Positions 34,773-46,794 of a DNA stretch of 51,051 bases are shown here, piece by piece. Position numbers and translations under genes: made by a program. The notes beneath the pieces were generated by a model, which saw nothing but the letters and a program-made list of their open reading frames with translations, did not search any database and was not told the DNA's origin. This stretch comes from Sphingorhabdus sp. GTDB lineage: Bacteria; Pseudomonadota; Alphaproteobacteria; Sphingomonadales; Sphingomonadaceae. Every line of letters begins with the position of its first letter. Positions within the stretch are counted from its first letter, which is position 1. Location of the stretch: the NCBI GenBank assembly GCA_015478735.1, contig JADMKQ010000003.1:1-51051 (forward strand), read 5' to 3'.

Positions 34773-34794
34773 AGAGGCCAGCGACTCGGCCTCT
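34773..34794 (+). promoter_or_regulatory. hairpin in the rpsM leader
   Basis: AGAGGCC (34773-34779) / GGCCTCT (34788-34794) with an 8-base loop, 8 bases before GGAG and 20 bases before the TTG start. It could affect translation of S13; no known S4-site sequence is recognised, and rpsD is absent here. Confidence 0.45.
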
Positions 34795-34813
34795 GTGGAG
34801 CAGGAGAAAAATA

Positions 34814-35182
34814 TTGGCACGTATTGCCGGGGTAAATATCCCAACAAACAAGCGCGTAATTATCTCGCTTACCTATATTCACGGTATCGGACGCACTAAA
34901 GCGGCTGGCATTGTCGAAAAACTGAAAATTGATCCGGCCCGCCGGGTTCAGGACCTTACCGATCAGGAAATTTTGCAAATTCGGGAAACCATTGACGCAG
35001 AATTGACGGTTGAAGGTGATTTGCGGCGTGAAACCGCGATGAACATCAAGCGTCTGATGGATCTGGCCTGCTATCGCGGTCTTCGTCACCGTAAAGGACT
35101 TCCTGTTCGTGGACAGCGCACGCATACCAATGCGCGCACCCGTAAAGGCAAGCCCAAGGCAATTGCCGGTAAGAAGAAATAA
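34814..35182 (+). CDS. rpsM: 30S ribosomal protein S13
   Basis: A 122-residue protein of the subunit bridge B1. [32 protein letters not shown] and the basic end [23 protein letters not shown] are typical. The start is TTG (34814) with GGAG 7 bases upstream; there is no ATG or GTG at this position, so a rare start codon is used for a highly expressed gene. First gene of the alpha operon. Confidence 0.96.
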   Translation: MARIAGVNIPTNKRVIISLTYIHGIGRTKAAGIVEKLKIDPARRVQDLTDQEILQIRETIDAELTVEGDLRRETAMNIKRLMDLACYRGLRHRKGLPVRGQRTHTNARTRKGKPKAIAGKKK

Positions 35183-35297
35183 GATTGGAAGTTGGTCCTT
35201 ATTGGGCCGGCTTTTCTTGTTTCGCCACCGGAAGGTTGCTCAGGTCACAAGACCAACCGGGCAGCTTAACACAGGATATTAGGTAGGAATTGATAAC

Positions 35298-35687
35298 ATG
35301 GCACGCGAACCGCAGCGCTTAAAGAAAAGCGCGCGCAAAAATATTTCGGCAGGCGTAGCGCACGTCAACGCCACATTTAACAACACGATGGTTACCATCA
35401 CCGATGCTCAGGGCAATGCGATCAGCTGGTCCTCCGCAGGCATGATGGGCTTCAAAGGCTCTCGTAAATCTACGCCGTACGCGGCGCAGGTGGCAGCAGA
35501 AGACGCTGGTAAAAAAGCGGCTGAACATGGTGTCCGCACCCTGGAAGTGGAAGTGAAAGGCCCTGGTTCTGGACGTGAGTCTGCGCTGCGGGCACTTCAG
35601 GCTGTTGGCTTTACCATTACCTCGATCCGCGATGTAACGCCGATCCCGCATAATGGTGTACGTCCGTCCAAGCGTCGCAGAGTTTAA
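35298..35687 (+). CDS. rpsK: 30S ribosomal protein S11
   Basis: A 129-residue platform protein. [35 protein letters not shown] and [26 protein letters not shown] are the standard form. TAGGTAGGAAT lies upstream of ATG. It follows rpsM after a 115-bp spacer and is followed directly by rpoA (101 bp) since rpsD is not here, as usual for alphaproteobacteria. Confidence 0.97.
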   Translation: MAREPQRLKKSARKNISAGVAHVNATFNNTMVTITDAQGNAISWSSAGMMGFKGSRKSTPYAAQVAAEDAGKKAAEHGVRTLEVEVKGPGSGRESALRALQAVGFTITSIRDVTPIPHNGVRPSKRRRV

Positions 35688-35788
35688 CCACTTTGTTCAT
35701 GGGAGCTATCCGGCCGGTAGTTCCCAATTTTTGGTAATTCGGAGTGGTAACGGTCCAACCCACTCTTTGAACTCACTAGGGGAAGTCC

Positions 35789-36847
35789 ATGACTGTCAAT
35801 ATGAAGAACTGGCAAGAACTGAAGAAGCCCAATGTTCTCGATATAAAATCTGGTGGTGATCCCAAGCGCAAAGCTACTTTCGTAGCTGAACCTCTTGAGC
35901 GCGGCTTTGGTTTGACGATTGGTAACGCGCTCCGCCGCGTTTTGCTGTCATCGCTTCAGGGCGCTGCAGTTACATCGATCAAGATCGAAAACGCGCTGCA
36001 TGAATTCTCGTCGCTTCCCGGTGTTCGTGAAGATGTCACCGACATCGTTCTGAACGTCAAGCAGATTGCGCTGAAAATGGAAGGCGACGATGCCAAGCGT
36101 CTCCAACTGTCCGCAACTGGCCCTGCCGAAGTAAAGGCGGGTGACATTGCTGTTTCCGGCGACATTGAAGTGATGAACCCTGATCTGGTCATCTGCCATC
36201 TTGACGAAGGCGCATCGTTCAACATGGAGCTGACGGTTAACTCCGGCAAGGGCTATGTTCCAGCGGTTGCCAATCGTCCGGTAGATGCTCCCATCGGCCT
36301 GATCCCGGTTGATTCGCTTTATTCGCCAATCCGTCAGGTTTCTTACAAAATCGACAATGCCCGCGTTGGTCAGGAGCTTGACTTTGACAAGCTGAACCTG
36401 AACATCGAAACAGACGGCACCGTGACACCGGAAGATGCGATTGCTTATGCAGCCCGTATTCTTCAGGACCAGTTGCAGCTGTTCGTGCATTTCGAAGAAG
36501 CTCTGGAAAGCGTGTCATCACCCATCGGCATGGCATCTGCACAGAGCCAGCAGGAAAGCGACGCCAACCAGCTCAACCGTTACCTCCTCAAAAAGGTCGA
36601 CGAGCTGGAACTTTCGGTACGTTCAGCAAACTGCCTCAAGAACGACAATATCATCTATATTGGCGATCTGGTTCAGAAAACCGAAGCCGAAATGCTTCGC
36701 ACCCCGAACTTTGGCCGCAAATCCTTGAACGAGATCAAGGAAGTGCTGTCCAGCATGGGACTGCGTCTGGGAATGGATATTCCCGGTTGGCCACCTGAAA
36801 ATATCGAAGAAATGGCCAAGAAGCTCGAACAGGAATTGCTCGGTTAA
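35789..36847 (+). CDS. rpoA: RNA polymerase alpha subunit
   Basis: A 352-residue subunit. The N-terminal assembly domain has [25 protein letters not shown] at about residues 30-55. The C-terminal domain, which contacts promoter UP elements and activators, has [39 protein letters not shown]. The ATG at 35789 has GGGGAAG 5 bases upstream; an internal ATG four codons later is possible but less likely. It lies in the alpha operon between rpsK and rplQ. Confidence 0.97.
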   Translation: MTVNMKNWQELKKPNVLDIKSGGDPKRKATFVAEPLERGFGLTIGNALRRVLLSSLQGAAVTSIKIENALHEFSSLPGVREDVTDIVLNVKQIALKMEGDDAKRLQLSATGPAEVKAGDIAVSGDIEVMNPDLVICHLDEGASFNMELTVNSGKGYVPAVANRPVDAPIGLIPVDSLYSPIRQVSYKIDNARVGQELDFDKLNLNIETDGTVTPEDAIAYAARILQDQLQLFVHFEEALESVSSPIGMASAQSQQESDANQLNRYLLKKVDELELSVRSANCLKNDNIIYIGDLVQKTEAEMLRTPNFGRKSLNEIKEVLSSMGLRLGMDIPGWPPENIEEMAKKLEQELLG

Positions 36848-36942
36848 TCAAATAACCGGCTTAAACGGGAAGCTGGGCCGACCCTTAAACCGGCCTGCAT
36901 CGGGGTACCTCATACGGCCCCAATACGAACGGAGTATAGAAT

Positions 36943-37365
36943 ATGCGTCATAGAATGAAGGGCCGCCGTATGCAGCGGACCGGTGCCCACCGTCAGGCAT
37001 TGTTGAAAAACCTGGCAGCGGCATTGATCAAGCATGAGCAGATCCAGACCACTCTTCCTAAAGCCAAAGAAATGCGGCCTTATGTTGAAAAGCTGATTAC
37101 CCTGGCGAAAAAGGGCGGCCTGTCCAATCGTCGTCTCGTCCACTCACGCTTGATGGACGAAGTGCAGGAAAAGAAACTTTTTGAAACTCTGGCTGAACGC
37201 TACAGCGACCGTAACGGTGGCTATACGCGGATCATCCGTGCCGGTTTCCGTGCATCCGATGCTGCGCCAATGGCGATTATCGAGCTGGTTGACCGCGACA
37301 CAGAAGCCAAGGGTCAGGACAGCGGTCCGGACCAGAATGCTGAAGAAGAATTCGAAGACGCATAA
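36943..37365 (+). CDS. rplQ: 50S ribosomal protein L17
   Basis: A 140-residue protein near the exit tunnel. [50 protein letters not shown] and [27 protein letters not shown] match the family; the last about 20 residues are an acidic tail (EEEFEDA). CGGAG lies 9-10 bases upstream. Last gene of the ribosomal cluster, followed by a clear terminator. Confidence 0.97.
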   Translation: MRHRMKGRRMQRTGAHRQALLKNLAAALIKHEQIQTTLPKAKEMRPYVEKLITLAKKGGLSNRRLVHSRLMDEVQEKKLFETLAERYSDRNGGYTRIIRAGFRASDAAPMAIIELVDRDTEAKGQDSGPDQNAEEEFEDA

Positions 37366-37400
37366 GTCCGAATTTTCTAAAGACAGTTTCATTTGAAAAC

Positions 37401-37437
37401 AGGGGCTGCAAGCGATAAGCTTGCGGCCTCTTTTTTG
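37401..37437 (+). terminator. terminator of the alpha operon
   Basis: GGGGCTGCAAGC / GCTTGCGGCCTC with a short GATAA loop, followed by TTTTTTG. It ends the ribosomal gene cluster 36 bases after rplQ. Confidence 0.8.
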
Positions 37438-37467
37438 TTTATATCCTCAGTCTTCGGGAAATCCTTC

Positions 37468-39624
37468 ATGCGTCTCACCACTTTATTTGCTTTGGCATTG
37501 GCCAGTAGCACCGCAATCTCCCCTATCTCTGCATTGGCCCAGACCGATGCATCAATGAAAGACGATGCTTTGACCTATCCCGAAACCAAGACTGTTGACG
37601 TAGTGGAAGAACAATTTGGCGAGAAAGTCGCTGACCCTTACCGCTGGCTGGAAAATGACGTGCGTGAGGATGCCGATGTAGCGGCATGGGTGAAGGCCCA
37701 GAACAAGGTAACAAACGCCTATCTTGAAACGCTGGACGGGCGAGAGGCTTTGGCGGCGTCGATGACAAAGCTGTTTGACTATGATGCGCTGGGCGTTCCG
37801 GTCGAGGCTGGCGGAAATTATTTCTACCAGCGCAAGAGCGGCGGCCAGAATCAGGCTGTTCTCTATGTTCGTGAAGGCGAAGACGGGGAAGAGCGCGTTT
37901 TGATCGATCCGGCCAAGTGGTCGGACGATGGTGCAACGGCGCTTGCGGAGTGGAAGCCTTCGGACGACGGCAGCTTGCTCGTATATGCTATTCAGGATGG
38001 CGGCTCTGACTGGAGAACCGTGAAAGTGATCGAAGTTGCGACCGGCAAGATACTGGAAGATACGGTTGAATGGGTGAAGTTCAGCAATCTGGCGTGGATG
38101 CCGAACAATTACGGTTTCCTCTATTCCCGTTTCCCGGCTCCCCAAGAAGGAGAGGCGTTTCAATCGCTGAACAAGGACCAGACCATCTACCTGCACCTGA
38201 TCGGAAAGCCGCAGGATCAGGATATGAAAGTTTACGAAACACCCGATAGGCCGGACCTCAACCATGTAGCGGAGCTGACATCGGACAGCGCATGGGTGGT
38301 TATCAGTTCATCCTCCGGCACAGATGAGCGTTATGAAATCACGCTGGTCAAGGTCGATGCGCCTGAGCTTGAAGCACGCACACTGGTCAAGGGCCTGGAG
38401 AATAACTGGACCTTGATCGATGGTATTGGCGACACGCTTTATTTCGCGACTGATAAAGATGCACCGCGGCGGCGGATCATGAAGACGGATGTCAGCGCGG
38501 AAATGCCTGAATGGGAAGAGATTGTTCCCGAACATGTCGCCACGATCGACACCGCCATATTGGTCGGTGAGACATTGGCGGTGGACTATATTGATGACGC
38601 AAAAAGCAGACTGGAGCTATTTGCGCTGGACGGCACACCCAAAGGCGTCGTTGATCTGCCCGGATTGGGGCAGGTAGGCGGCCTTAATGGCTCGGCCAAG
38701 GACAGCGAGGCATTTTTTGCTTTCACCAGCTTTAACCGCCCCTCCACAATCTACCGTTTTGACGATGCTGGCGCTCCAAAGGTCTGGGCTAAGCCGGATA
38801 TTCCGTTCGATCCCGAAAATATCGCGGTGTCGCAGCGCTTTTACGAAAGCAAGGATGGCACGAAAATTCCGATGTTCCTTGTCCACAGGAAGGATATTGA
38901 TCTCAGCAAAGGCGCGCCGACCCTGCTTTATGGCTATGGCGGGTTCAATATCTCGCTGCTGCCGGAATATAGCGCTCCGAAAATGGCGTGGATCGAAGCG
39001 GGCGGAGTCTATGCGTCTGCCAATCTGCGCGGCGGCGGCGAATATGGTAAGGAATGGCACGACGGCGGACGTCTGAATAACAAGCAGAATGTGTTTGATG
39101 ACTTTATCGCTGCGGGCGAATATCTGGTCGAGCAGGGCATTACGCCGGAAGACGGCCTTGCGATTGAAGGGCGCTCCAATGGCGGCTTGCTTGTTGGCGC
39201 CGTAGTGAACCAGCGCCCGGACCTGTTCACCGCCGGCCATGCTGCCGTGGGTGTTATGGATATGCTGCGTTTCGACCGGTTTACCGCCGGGCGTTACTGG
39301 GTTGATGATTATGGCTATCCGGAAAAGGAAGCGGATTTCCACGTTTTGCGGAAATATTCGCCTTATCACAACATAAAGGATGGCACGGATTACCCAGCGC
39401 TTATCGTTTCAACCGCCGACACGGATGATCGCGTTGTTCCCGGCCACAGCTTCAAATATACCGCGCGGCTACAAGCGCTTGATACCGGTGACAAGCCGCA
39501 CCTGATCCGCATCGAAACGCGGGCAGGGCATGGCAGCGGCAAGCCCACGGACAAGCTGATCGAGGAATATTCCGATATTTACGGCTTTCTGGCCGATGCA
39601 GTTGATCTGGATATTGCCGACTAG
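37468..39624 (+). CDS. prolyl oligopeptidase, secreted (S9A family)
   Basis: A 718-residue serine peptidase that cuts short peptides after proline. A signal peptide ends near ALA (about residue 23), so it acts in the periplasm or outside. YPETKTVDVVEEQFGEKVADPYRWLE starts the mature protein; a seven-bladed propeller covers about residues 80-440 and the alpha/beta hydrolase domain follows. The triad is readable: S570 in GRSNGG, D653 in DTDDRV, and H688 in AGHGSG. The start at ATG 37468 gives the signal peptide; the longer frame up to 37393 lies over the rplQ terminator. Monocistronic, with its end in a repeat-rich gap. Confidence 0.93.
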   Translation: MRLTTLFALALASSTAISPISALAQTDASMKDDALTYPETKTVDVVEEQFGEKVADPYRWLENDVREDADVAAWVKAQNKVTNAYLETLDGREALAASMTKLFDYDALGVPVEAGGNYFYQRKSGGQNQAVLYVREGEDGEERVLIDPAKWSDDGATALAEWKPSDDGSLLVYAIQDGGSDWRTVKVIEVATGKILEDTVEWVKFSNLAWMPNNYGFLYSRFPAPQEGEAFQSLNKDQTIYLHLIGKPQDQDMKVYETPDRPDLNHVAELTSDSAWVVISSSSGTDERYEITLVKVDAPELEARTLVKGLENNWTLIDGIGDTLYFATDKDAPRRRIMKTDVSAEMPEWEEIVPEHVATIDTAILVGETLAVDYIDDAKSRLELFALDGTPKGVVDLPGLGQVGGLNGSAKDSEAFFAFTSFNRPSTIYRFDDAGAPKVWAKPDIPFDPENIAVSQRFYESKDGTKIPMFLVHRKDIDLSKGAPTLLYGYGGFNISLLPEYSAPKMAWIEAGGVYASANLRGGGEYGKEWHDGGRLNNKQNVFDDFIAAGEYLVEQGITPEDGLAIEGRSNGGLLVGAVVNQRPDLFTAGHAAVGVMDMLRFDRFTAGRYWVDDYGYPEKEADFHVLRKYSPYHNIKDGTDYPALIVSTADTDDRVVPGHSFKYTARLQALDTGDKPHLIRIETRAGHGSGKPTDKLIEEYSDIYGFLADAVDLDIAD

Positions 39625-39625
39625 A

Positions 39626-39658
39626 CCCCGTTCAATTTTGATTGAATCAAAATTGGGG
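39626..39658. terminator. hairpin at the end of the prolyl oligopeptidase gene
   Basis: CAATTTTGATT (39633-39643) and AATCAAAATTG (39645-39655) form an 11-bp perfect inverted repeat flanked by CCCC and GGG. It starts 2 bases after the stop codon. Confidence 0.55.
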
Positions 39659-39677
39659 CCTGGTTTATTGTTTTACC

Positions 39678-39720
39678 GTGATTTCCGAGCCGTGAAATGT
39701 TCCATTTCACTCGAAATCAC
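39678..39720. repeat. nested inverted repeat
   Basis: GTGATTTC (39678-39685) / GAAATCAC (39713-39720) encloses GTGAAATG (39692-39699) / CATTTCAC (39703-39710). Together they form a two-level hairpin in the gap between convergent genes. Confidence 0.6.
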
Positions 39721-39754
39721 TCTAGATTAGCCGCAAAGATACTAAACCTTACCA

Positions 39755-39778
39755 TCATTCCCGCCTGCGCGGGAATGA
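39755..39778. repeat. palindromic intergenic repeat
   Basis: TCATTCCCGC-CTGC-GCGGGAATGA is a 10-bp perfect stem with a 4-base loop. Short repeats of this look are scattered in many proteobacterial genomes, and a degenerate copy lies at 29383. Confidence 0.6.
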
Positions 39779-39785
39779 CGGGGTT

Positions 39786-39831
39786 TGATTATGTGGAGCA
39801 TTATGAAATGAACTTCAGCTCCACATAATCA
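39786..39831 (-). terminator. long inverted repeat, probable gyrB terminator
   Basis: TGATTATGTGGAG (39786-39798) and CTCCACATAATCA (39819-39831) form a 13-bp perfect stem with a 20-base loop, 16 bases beyond the gyrB stop. It has no clear T-run. Confidence 0.55.
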
Positions 39832-39846
39832 CAGGCCTTATACCCT

Positions 39847-42354
<2,508 letters not shown>

Positions 42355-42526
42355 CTAATCCTCTTAGCCGTTTGAGCCCCGAAACCCAAGGATTTTGTTT
42401 GAAAAGCAGATAATAAATTGCATATTTTACAGTCAGTTATCATAGATTGACCGGGGGGTCTTTCCACTAGCGCTATTCGTCGCTGAAATGATGCACTAGA
42501 CCCCTGTTAGAGGAGGAACATGCCAT

Positions 42527-42928
42527 ATGACAAACCCTGCCGATATTGTGCCTTTTGCCAAGACGATGGGCATTACAATTACCGAAATGACCAAAGAGAA
42601 AATCACTGGCGAAATGCTGGTGCGGCCAGAGATATGCACGGCGGCGCAGGCGGGCGGTGCGCTATCTATCCATGGCGGTGCGGTGATGACCTTTGCCGAT
42701 GTTCTGGGTGCATTCGGGGGCTTTGTGAACCTGCCGGAAGGATCAGGCGGAACGACGACATCCGAAAGCAAGACCAACTTTCTGAACGGTGCACCGGCAG
42801 GGCAGACAGTTTACGGCGAATCCACCCCGTTAAAAGTCGGCAAAAGACAATCGGTCTGGCAAACGCGGATCACGCTGGAAGACGGGACATTGGTTGCGGT
42901 CGTGACCCAGACGCAGATTGTTCTTTGA
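42527..42928 (+). CDS. PaaI-type hotdog thioesterase
   Basis: A 133-residue single hotdog-domain protein. The family motif reads GALSIHGGAVMTFADVLGAF (about residues 44-63), with the usual HGG and an aspartate on the following helix; it is likely to hydrolyse an acyl-CoA, perhaps an aromatic or medium-chain one. GAGGAGGAA lies 9-10 bases upstream of ATG 42527; another ATG at 42520 is closer but out of frame. It runs in the same direction as the lipoprotein and acyl-CoA synthetase genes that follow. Confidence 0.85.
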   Translation: MTNPADIVPFAKTMGITITEMTKEKITGEMLVRPEICTAAQAGGALSIHGGAVMTFADVLGAFGGFVNLPEGSGGTTTSESKTNFLNGAPAGQTVYGESTPLKVGKRQSVWQTRITLEDGTLVAVVTQTQIVL

Positions 42929-42983
42929 GCCAGTTGCCATTCAAATCTTTCCATCAGGGCGATTCTTGGGCTAGGCTCTATCC

Positions 42984-43475
42984 ATGATGAGAAAGCTTTG
43001 CTCCGCCCTGTTGATTTGCCTGGCCGCCAGCGCCTGTTCCGAAACCACGAAAGTCAGCGATGACCTGGAGCAGAGCCAGACGGATGCCGGAAATCCGACT
43101 GGCCGTGTGGAAAGGGAGGGCGCCAGTCCGGGTGAACGGCCGGTCCGCATCGGTGAGGGTGGTCCCCGCTTTGAAGCCTGCCAGGGCGCGGGCAGGGTGG
43201 CCAATCTGCGCGGCAATGAAGAACTGGCTGTATTGATCGCGCCCTTTGCCAGCGCGGAAAGCAAGGACAGTCTGCAAGCCGGACAATTCCTCCATATATG
43301 TAGCCGCAGCCTTGACCAGCAATGGATGGGCGTCGTCTATAGCCCCGCGCCAGCAGAGGGTGAGGAAGCAATAGATTGCGGTGTATCCACGCCCGTCCGC
43401 TCCAAGCGCAATTATGATGGCCCGTGCAAAAGCGGCTGGGTCGAGAGCGCTTTTGTGAAACTGGTAGCGGGTTAA
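42984..43475 (+). CDS. putative lipoprotein with SH3-like region
   Basis: A 163-residue protein with a lipoprotein signal (MMRKLCSALLICLAASAC; lipid cysteine at residue 18). A polar linker follows (SDDLEQSQTDAGNPTGRVER), then a domain from about 60 on with four cysteines and a strand-rich pattern ending KSGWVESAFVKLVAG, typical of bacterial SH3 domains. Two adjacent ATG codons (42984, 42987) are possible starts. It probably sits on the periplasmic face of a membrane; function unknown. It lies 55 bp after the thioesterase gene and 52 bp before the acyl-CoA synthetase. Confidence 0.75.
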   Translation: MMRKLCSALLICLAASACSETTKVSDDLEQSQTDAGNPTGRVEREGASPGERPVRIGEGGPRFEACQGAGRVANLRGNEELAVLIAPFASAESKDSLQAGQFLHICSRSLDQQWMGVVYSPAPAEGEEAIDCGVSTPVRSKRNYDGPCKSGWVESAFVKLVAG

Positions 43476-43527
43476 CGCCGTTTAGCCGCTCACTCCTATC
43501 ATGGGCCTAACAAGGGGAAATATTTCT

Positions 43528-45099
43528 ATGGCATTAAATCCTGTCACCTATCTGGAACAGCCTTTCGGACAAATGGCCGAGCTTATCAACGCCCATGCCG
43601 AGAACCAGCCGGAGCGGATTGCGCTCGATGATAGTGAGGAAAAACTGAGCTGGGCGCAGACAGCCGATCTGGTCAACCGGGTCGCGGCGCAGCTTCAGGC
43701 AGATGGCTTGAAAAAAGGGCAGGCGGTTTCGATCCTCGGCACAACGACAGTCCGCTATGCCATTGCCTATCTTGCCGCGATCGTGGCTGGTGGCTGCGCG
43801 GCGCCGCTCACTACCTCCGCGACGCCGAAGCAGCTTGCAAATATGATGGCCGACAGCGGCGCGATGCATCTCTTTGTCGATAGCGCGAAACGTGCGGAGC
43901 TTTTCGACAGCGGTATTGACCTGCCGCCGCTCAAGCATGTCATGCTGGATGTGGCACAGGAAGACGCTCCGTTGATGTATGACTGGATGGCGGAAGAAGG
44001 CGCCATCCCGGAAGATCTGGGCGCTGGTCCCAAAGATCCGTTCAACATCATCTATTCCAGCGGCACGACAGGCACGCCCAAGGGCATTGTCCACAGCCGC
44101 CAGATGCGCTGGTATCAAATCTCCGTCGGCGAAGGCACCGGCTATGGCAAACCGGGTCAGGTGTCGCTGTTATCAACCCCGCTCTATTCCAACACGACGC
44201 TGGCTGTTTTCCTGCCGACCATGGCTTATGGCGGCACGGCCATCCTTATGCGGAAATTTGATTGCCAGCGCTGGCTGGAACTGGCTCAGGAAAACCGCGT
44301 GTCCCATACCATGCTGGTCCCCGTGCAATATCAGCGGCTGATGGATTTCGAGGGCTTTGACGACTATGATCTGAGCAGCTTCACCCATAAATATTGCACC
44401 AGCGCGCCGTTTTCTGCCGAACTAAAGGCCGAAGTCATAAAACGCATGCCCGGCGGATTGATCGAGGTTTACTCGATGACCGAAGGCGGCGTGGTCTGCA
44501 TCCTGCTCGCCCATGCCCATCCGGACAAATTGCACACGGTCGGCATTGCCTGGGGCGGCAGTGAAGTGATTACCGTGGACGAAGATCTGAACCGTTTGCC
44601 ACGCGGTGAAATAGGCGAGCTGGTCGGGCGGTCACAAACGATGATGAGCGGTTACCAGAACCAGCCGGAAAAAACCGAGGAAGCAAGCTGGTATGATGAA
44701 AATGGCGACCGCTGGCAACGCATGGGCGACATTGGCAAGGTGGATGAGGATGGCTTCATCACCCTGATGGGCCGGTCAAAAGACATGATTATTTCCGGCG
44801 GCTTCAACATCTATCCCCGCGACCTCGAAGAAGCATTGATGGCGCAGCCCGATGTTGCCGATGCGGCGGTGGTCGGTATAGCTTCACGGCAATGGGGCGA
44901 AACGCCTGTCGGCTTTGTCGTGGTAGAAGCAGGCGCATCGCTTGATCTGGAAGCGCTGAGAGAGGCGACCAATGCCCAGCTTGGCAAGACACAGCGCCTG
45001 TCCGAACTGCATCTGGTTGATGAATTGCCGCGCAGCCATATCGGCAAGATCCTGAAAACCGAATTGCGGGAGCTGGCCGAGGCGCAAAATCCAAAATAA
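43528..45099 (+). CDS. acyl-CoA synthetase (AMP-binding family)
   Basis: A 523-residue adenylate-forming enzyme that activates a carboxylic or fatty acid with ATP and CoA. The P-loop IIYSSGTTGTPKGIVHS is at about residue 173, YSMTEGG is the A5 motif, GDIGKVDEDGFITLMGRSKDMIISGG is the A7/A8 hinge, and the catalytic lysine lies in SHIGKILKTELRE near the end. Substrate unknown. ATG 43528 is chosen with AGGGGAA about 9 bases upstream; an ATG at 43501 has no ribosome-binding site. Next to a thioesterase gene; the two enzymes may act on the same acyl group. Confidence 0.9.
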   Translation: MALNPVTYLEQPFGQMAELINAHAENQPERIALDDSEEKLSWAQTADLVNRVAAQLQADGLKKGQAVSILGTTTVRYAIAYLAAIVAGGCAAPLTTSATPKQLANMMADSGAMHLFVDSAKRAELFDSGIDLPPLKHVMLDVAQEDAPLMYDWMAEEGAIPEDLGAGPKDPFNIIYSSGTTGTPKGIVHSRQMRWYQISVGEGTGYGKPGQVSLLSTPLYSNTTLAVFLPTMAYGGTAILMRKFDCQRWLELAQENRVSHTMLVPVQYQRLMDFEGFDDYDLSSFTHKYCTSAPFSAELKAEVIKRMPGGLIEVYSMTEGGVVCILLAHAHPDKLHTVGIAWGGSEVITVDEDLNRLPRGEIGELVGRSQTMMSGYQNQPEKTEEASWYDENGDRWQRMGDIGKVDEDGFITLMGRSKDMIISGGFNIYPRDLEEALMAQPDVADAAVVGIASRQWGETPVGFVVVEAGASLDLEALREATNAQLGKTQRLSELHLVDELPRSHIGKILKTELRELAEAQNPK

Positions 45100-45159
45100 C
45101 CGCCCGCGCATGAACGCAGGCTATAGACTCTTTCCGCGCGCGAGATTAAGCGCATAGCC

Positions 45160-46719
45160 ATGTCTATAGCTCATGAAGAAACCATCCTGATCGTTGATTT
45201 TGGCTCTCAGGTCACGCAGCTTATCGCCCGGCGCGTCCGTGAAGCGGGGGTCTATTCAGAGATCGCCCCGTTCAACAATGCCGAGGAGGCGTTTGAGCGT
45301 CTGAAGCCCAAGGGAATCATCCTTTCCGGCGGCCCCGCCAGCGTCACCGAAGAAGGCAGCCCGCGCATCCCGCAGGCGTTTCTGGATGCCGGTATTCCCG
45401 TGCTTGGCATTTGCTATGGCCAGCAGGTGTTGACCACGCAACTGGGCGGTCAGGTCGAAGGCGGCGAGAGCGGTGAATTTGGCCGCGCGTTTATCGAGAT
45501 TTCCGAAAGCTGCGTCCTGTTCGACGGCCTGTGGAAAGTCGGCGAAAAGCATCAGGTGTGGATGAGCCACGGCGACAAGGTAACAGAATTTGCCCCCGGC
45601 TTCCGCATCGTCGCAACGACCGAAGGCGCACCTTTTGCGATTATCGCAGATGATGAAAAGCGCTTCTACGGCATGCAATTCCATCCCGAAGTTGTGCACA
45701 CGCCCGATGGTGGCCGCCTTGTCGCCAATTTCGTGCGCCACGTCTGTGGGTGTTCCGGTGACTGGACCATGGCAGAGTTCAAGGAAGCCAAGATCAAGGA
45801 AATTCGCGAGCAGGTAGGGGATGGCAAAGTCATTTGCGGCCTGTCCGGCGGCGTCGATAGCGCTGTTGCCGCGGTGCTGATCCACGAAGCGATCGGCGAT
45901 CAGCTCACCTGCGTCTTTGTCGATCACGGCTTGATGCGGATGGGTGAGGCGGATCAGGTGGTGAGCCTGTTCAAGGGGCATTATAATATCCCGCTGGTGC
46001 ATCTCAATGTCGAGACTTTATTCCTGAACGGCCTGAAGGGCGAGACGGACCCCGAAAAGAAGCGCAAATTCATTGGCAAGACCTTCATTGATGTCTTTGA
46101 AATTGAAGCCAAAAAAGTCGGCGGCGCGGATTTCCTCGCACAAGGCACGCTCTATCCCGATGTGATCGAAAGCGTCAGCTTTACCGGCGGTCCGAGTGTC
46201 ACAATCAAATCGCATCATAACGTCGGCGGTCTTCCCGAACGCATGAACATGAAGCTGGTCGAACCTTTGCGCGAACTGTTCAAGGATGAAGTCCGCGAAC
46301 TTGGCCGCGAGCTTGGTCTGCCCGAAATATTCGTTGGCCGCCATCCGTTCCCCGGCCCCGGCCTTGCGATTCGCATCCCCGGAGAAGTGACCAAGGAACG
46401 CTGCGACATTTTGCGCAAAGCCGACGCTATCTATCTGGAAGAAATCAGAAATGCCGGATTATATGACGCGATCTGGCAGGCCTTTGCAGTCCTGCTCCCC
46501 GTCAAAACAGTCGGCGTGATGGGCGACCAGAGAACCTATGACAGCGTCTGCGGCCTGCGCGCAGTAACCAGCACCGACGGCATGACCGCTGACGTTTATC
46601 CTTTCGACGCAGGCTTCCTGACCCGCGTTTCGACCCGGATCGTCAACGAGGTAAAGGGCATAAACCGCGTGGTCTACGATTATACCAGCAAGCCGCCGGG
46701 GACGATCGAGTGGGAGTGA
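45160..46719 (+). CDS. guaA: GMP synthase (glutamine-hydrolysing)
   Basis: A 519-residue enzyme that turns XMP into GMP. The class I glutamine amidotransferase domain has C85 (GICYGQQ), H175 and E177 (FHPEVVH); the ATP pyrophosphatase loop SGGVDS is at 229-234; and the dimerisation domain ends in the family-typical PPGTIEWE. All parts look intact. Its last 15 bases (46705-46719, ATCGAGTGGGAGTGA) are repeated at 47805-47819, which marks it as an integration site for the segment carrying purC. Confidence 0.97.
   Translation: MSIAHEETILIVDFGSQVTQLIARRVREAGVYSEIAPFNNAEEAFERLKPKGIILSGGPASVTEEGSPRIPQAFLDAGIPVLGICYGQQVLTTQLGGQVEGGESGEFGRAFIEISESCVLFDGLWKVGEKHQVWMSHGDKVTEFAPGFRIVATTEGAPFAIIADDEKRFYGMQFHPEVVHTPDGGRLVANFVRHVCGCSGDWTMAEFKEAKIKEIREQVGDGKVICGLSGGVDSAVAAVLIHEAIGDQLTCVFVDHGLMRMGEADQVVSLFKGHYNIPLVHLNVETLFLNGLKGETDPEKKRKFIGKTFIDVFEIEAKKVGGADFLAQGTLYPDVIESVSFTGGPSVTIKSHHNVGGLPERMNMKLVEPLRELFKDEVRELGRELGLPEIFVGRHPFPGPGLAIRIPGEVTKERCDILRKADAIYLEEIRNAGLYDAIWQAFAVLLPVKTVGVMGDQRTYDSVCGLRAVTSTDGMTADVYPFDAGFLTRVSTRIVNEVKGINRVVYDYTSKPPGTIEWE
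46705..46719 (+). other. attachment-site-like direct repeat, left copy (end of guaA)
   Basis: ATCGAGTGGGAGTGA forms the last five codons of guaA and occurs again at 47805-47819. In other bacteria the 3' end of guaA is a known integration site for genomic islands. Confidence 0.65.
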
Positions 46720-46794
46720 GTTGCAGCAGCGGGGCGCTCCGGTGCCCCGTCTTTGCGCCCGAAGGGGATAGTGGAACTACCAGCGAGTAAACCG

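Noticed and set aside
34600-34813. tRNA or small RNA gene in the rimK-rpsM spacer
   Set aside because: No cloverleaf, no TTCGA arm in the right context; the region is explained by a promoter and leader hairpin.
42520-42987. 155-codon frame overlapping the PaaI thioesterase gene
   Set aside because: Its ATG is closer to the Shine-Dalgarno, but the protein is Cys/Arg rich without family resemblance, while the other frame is a clear hotdog protein.
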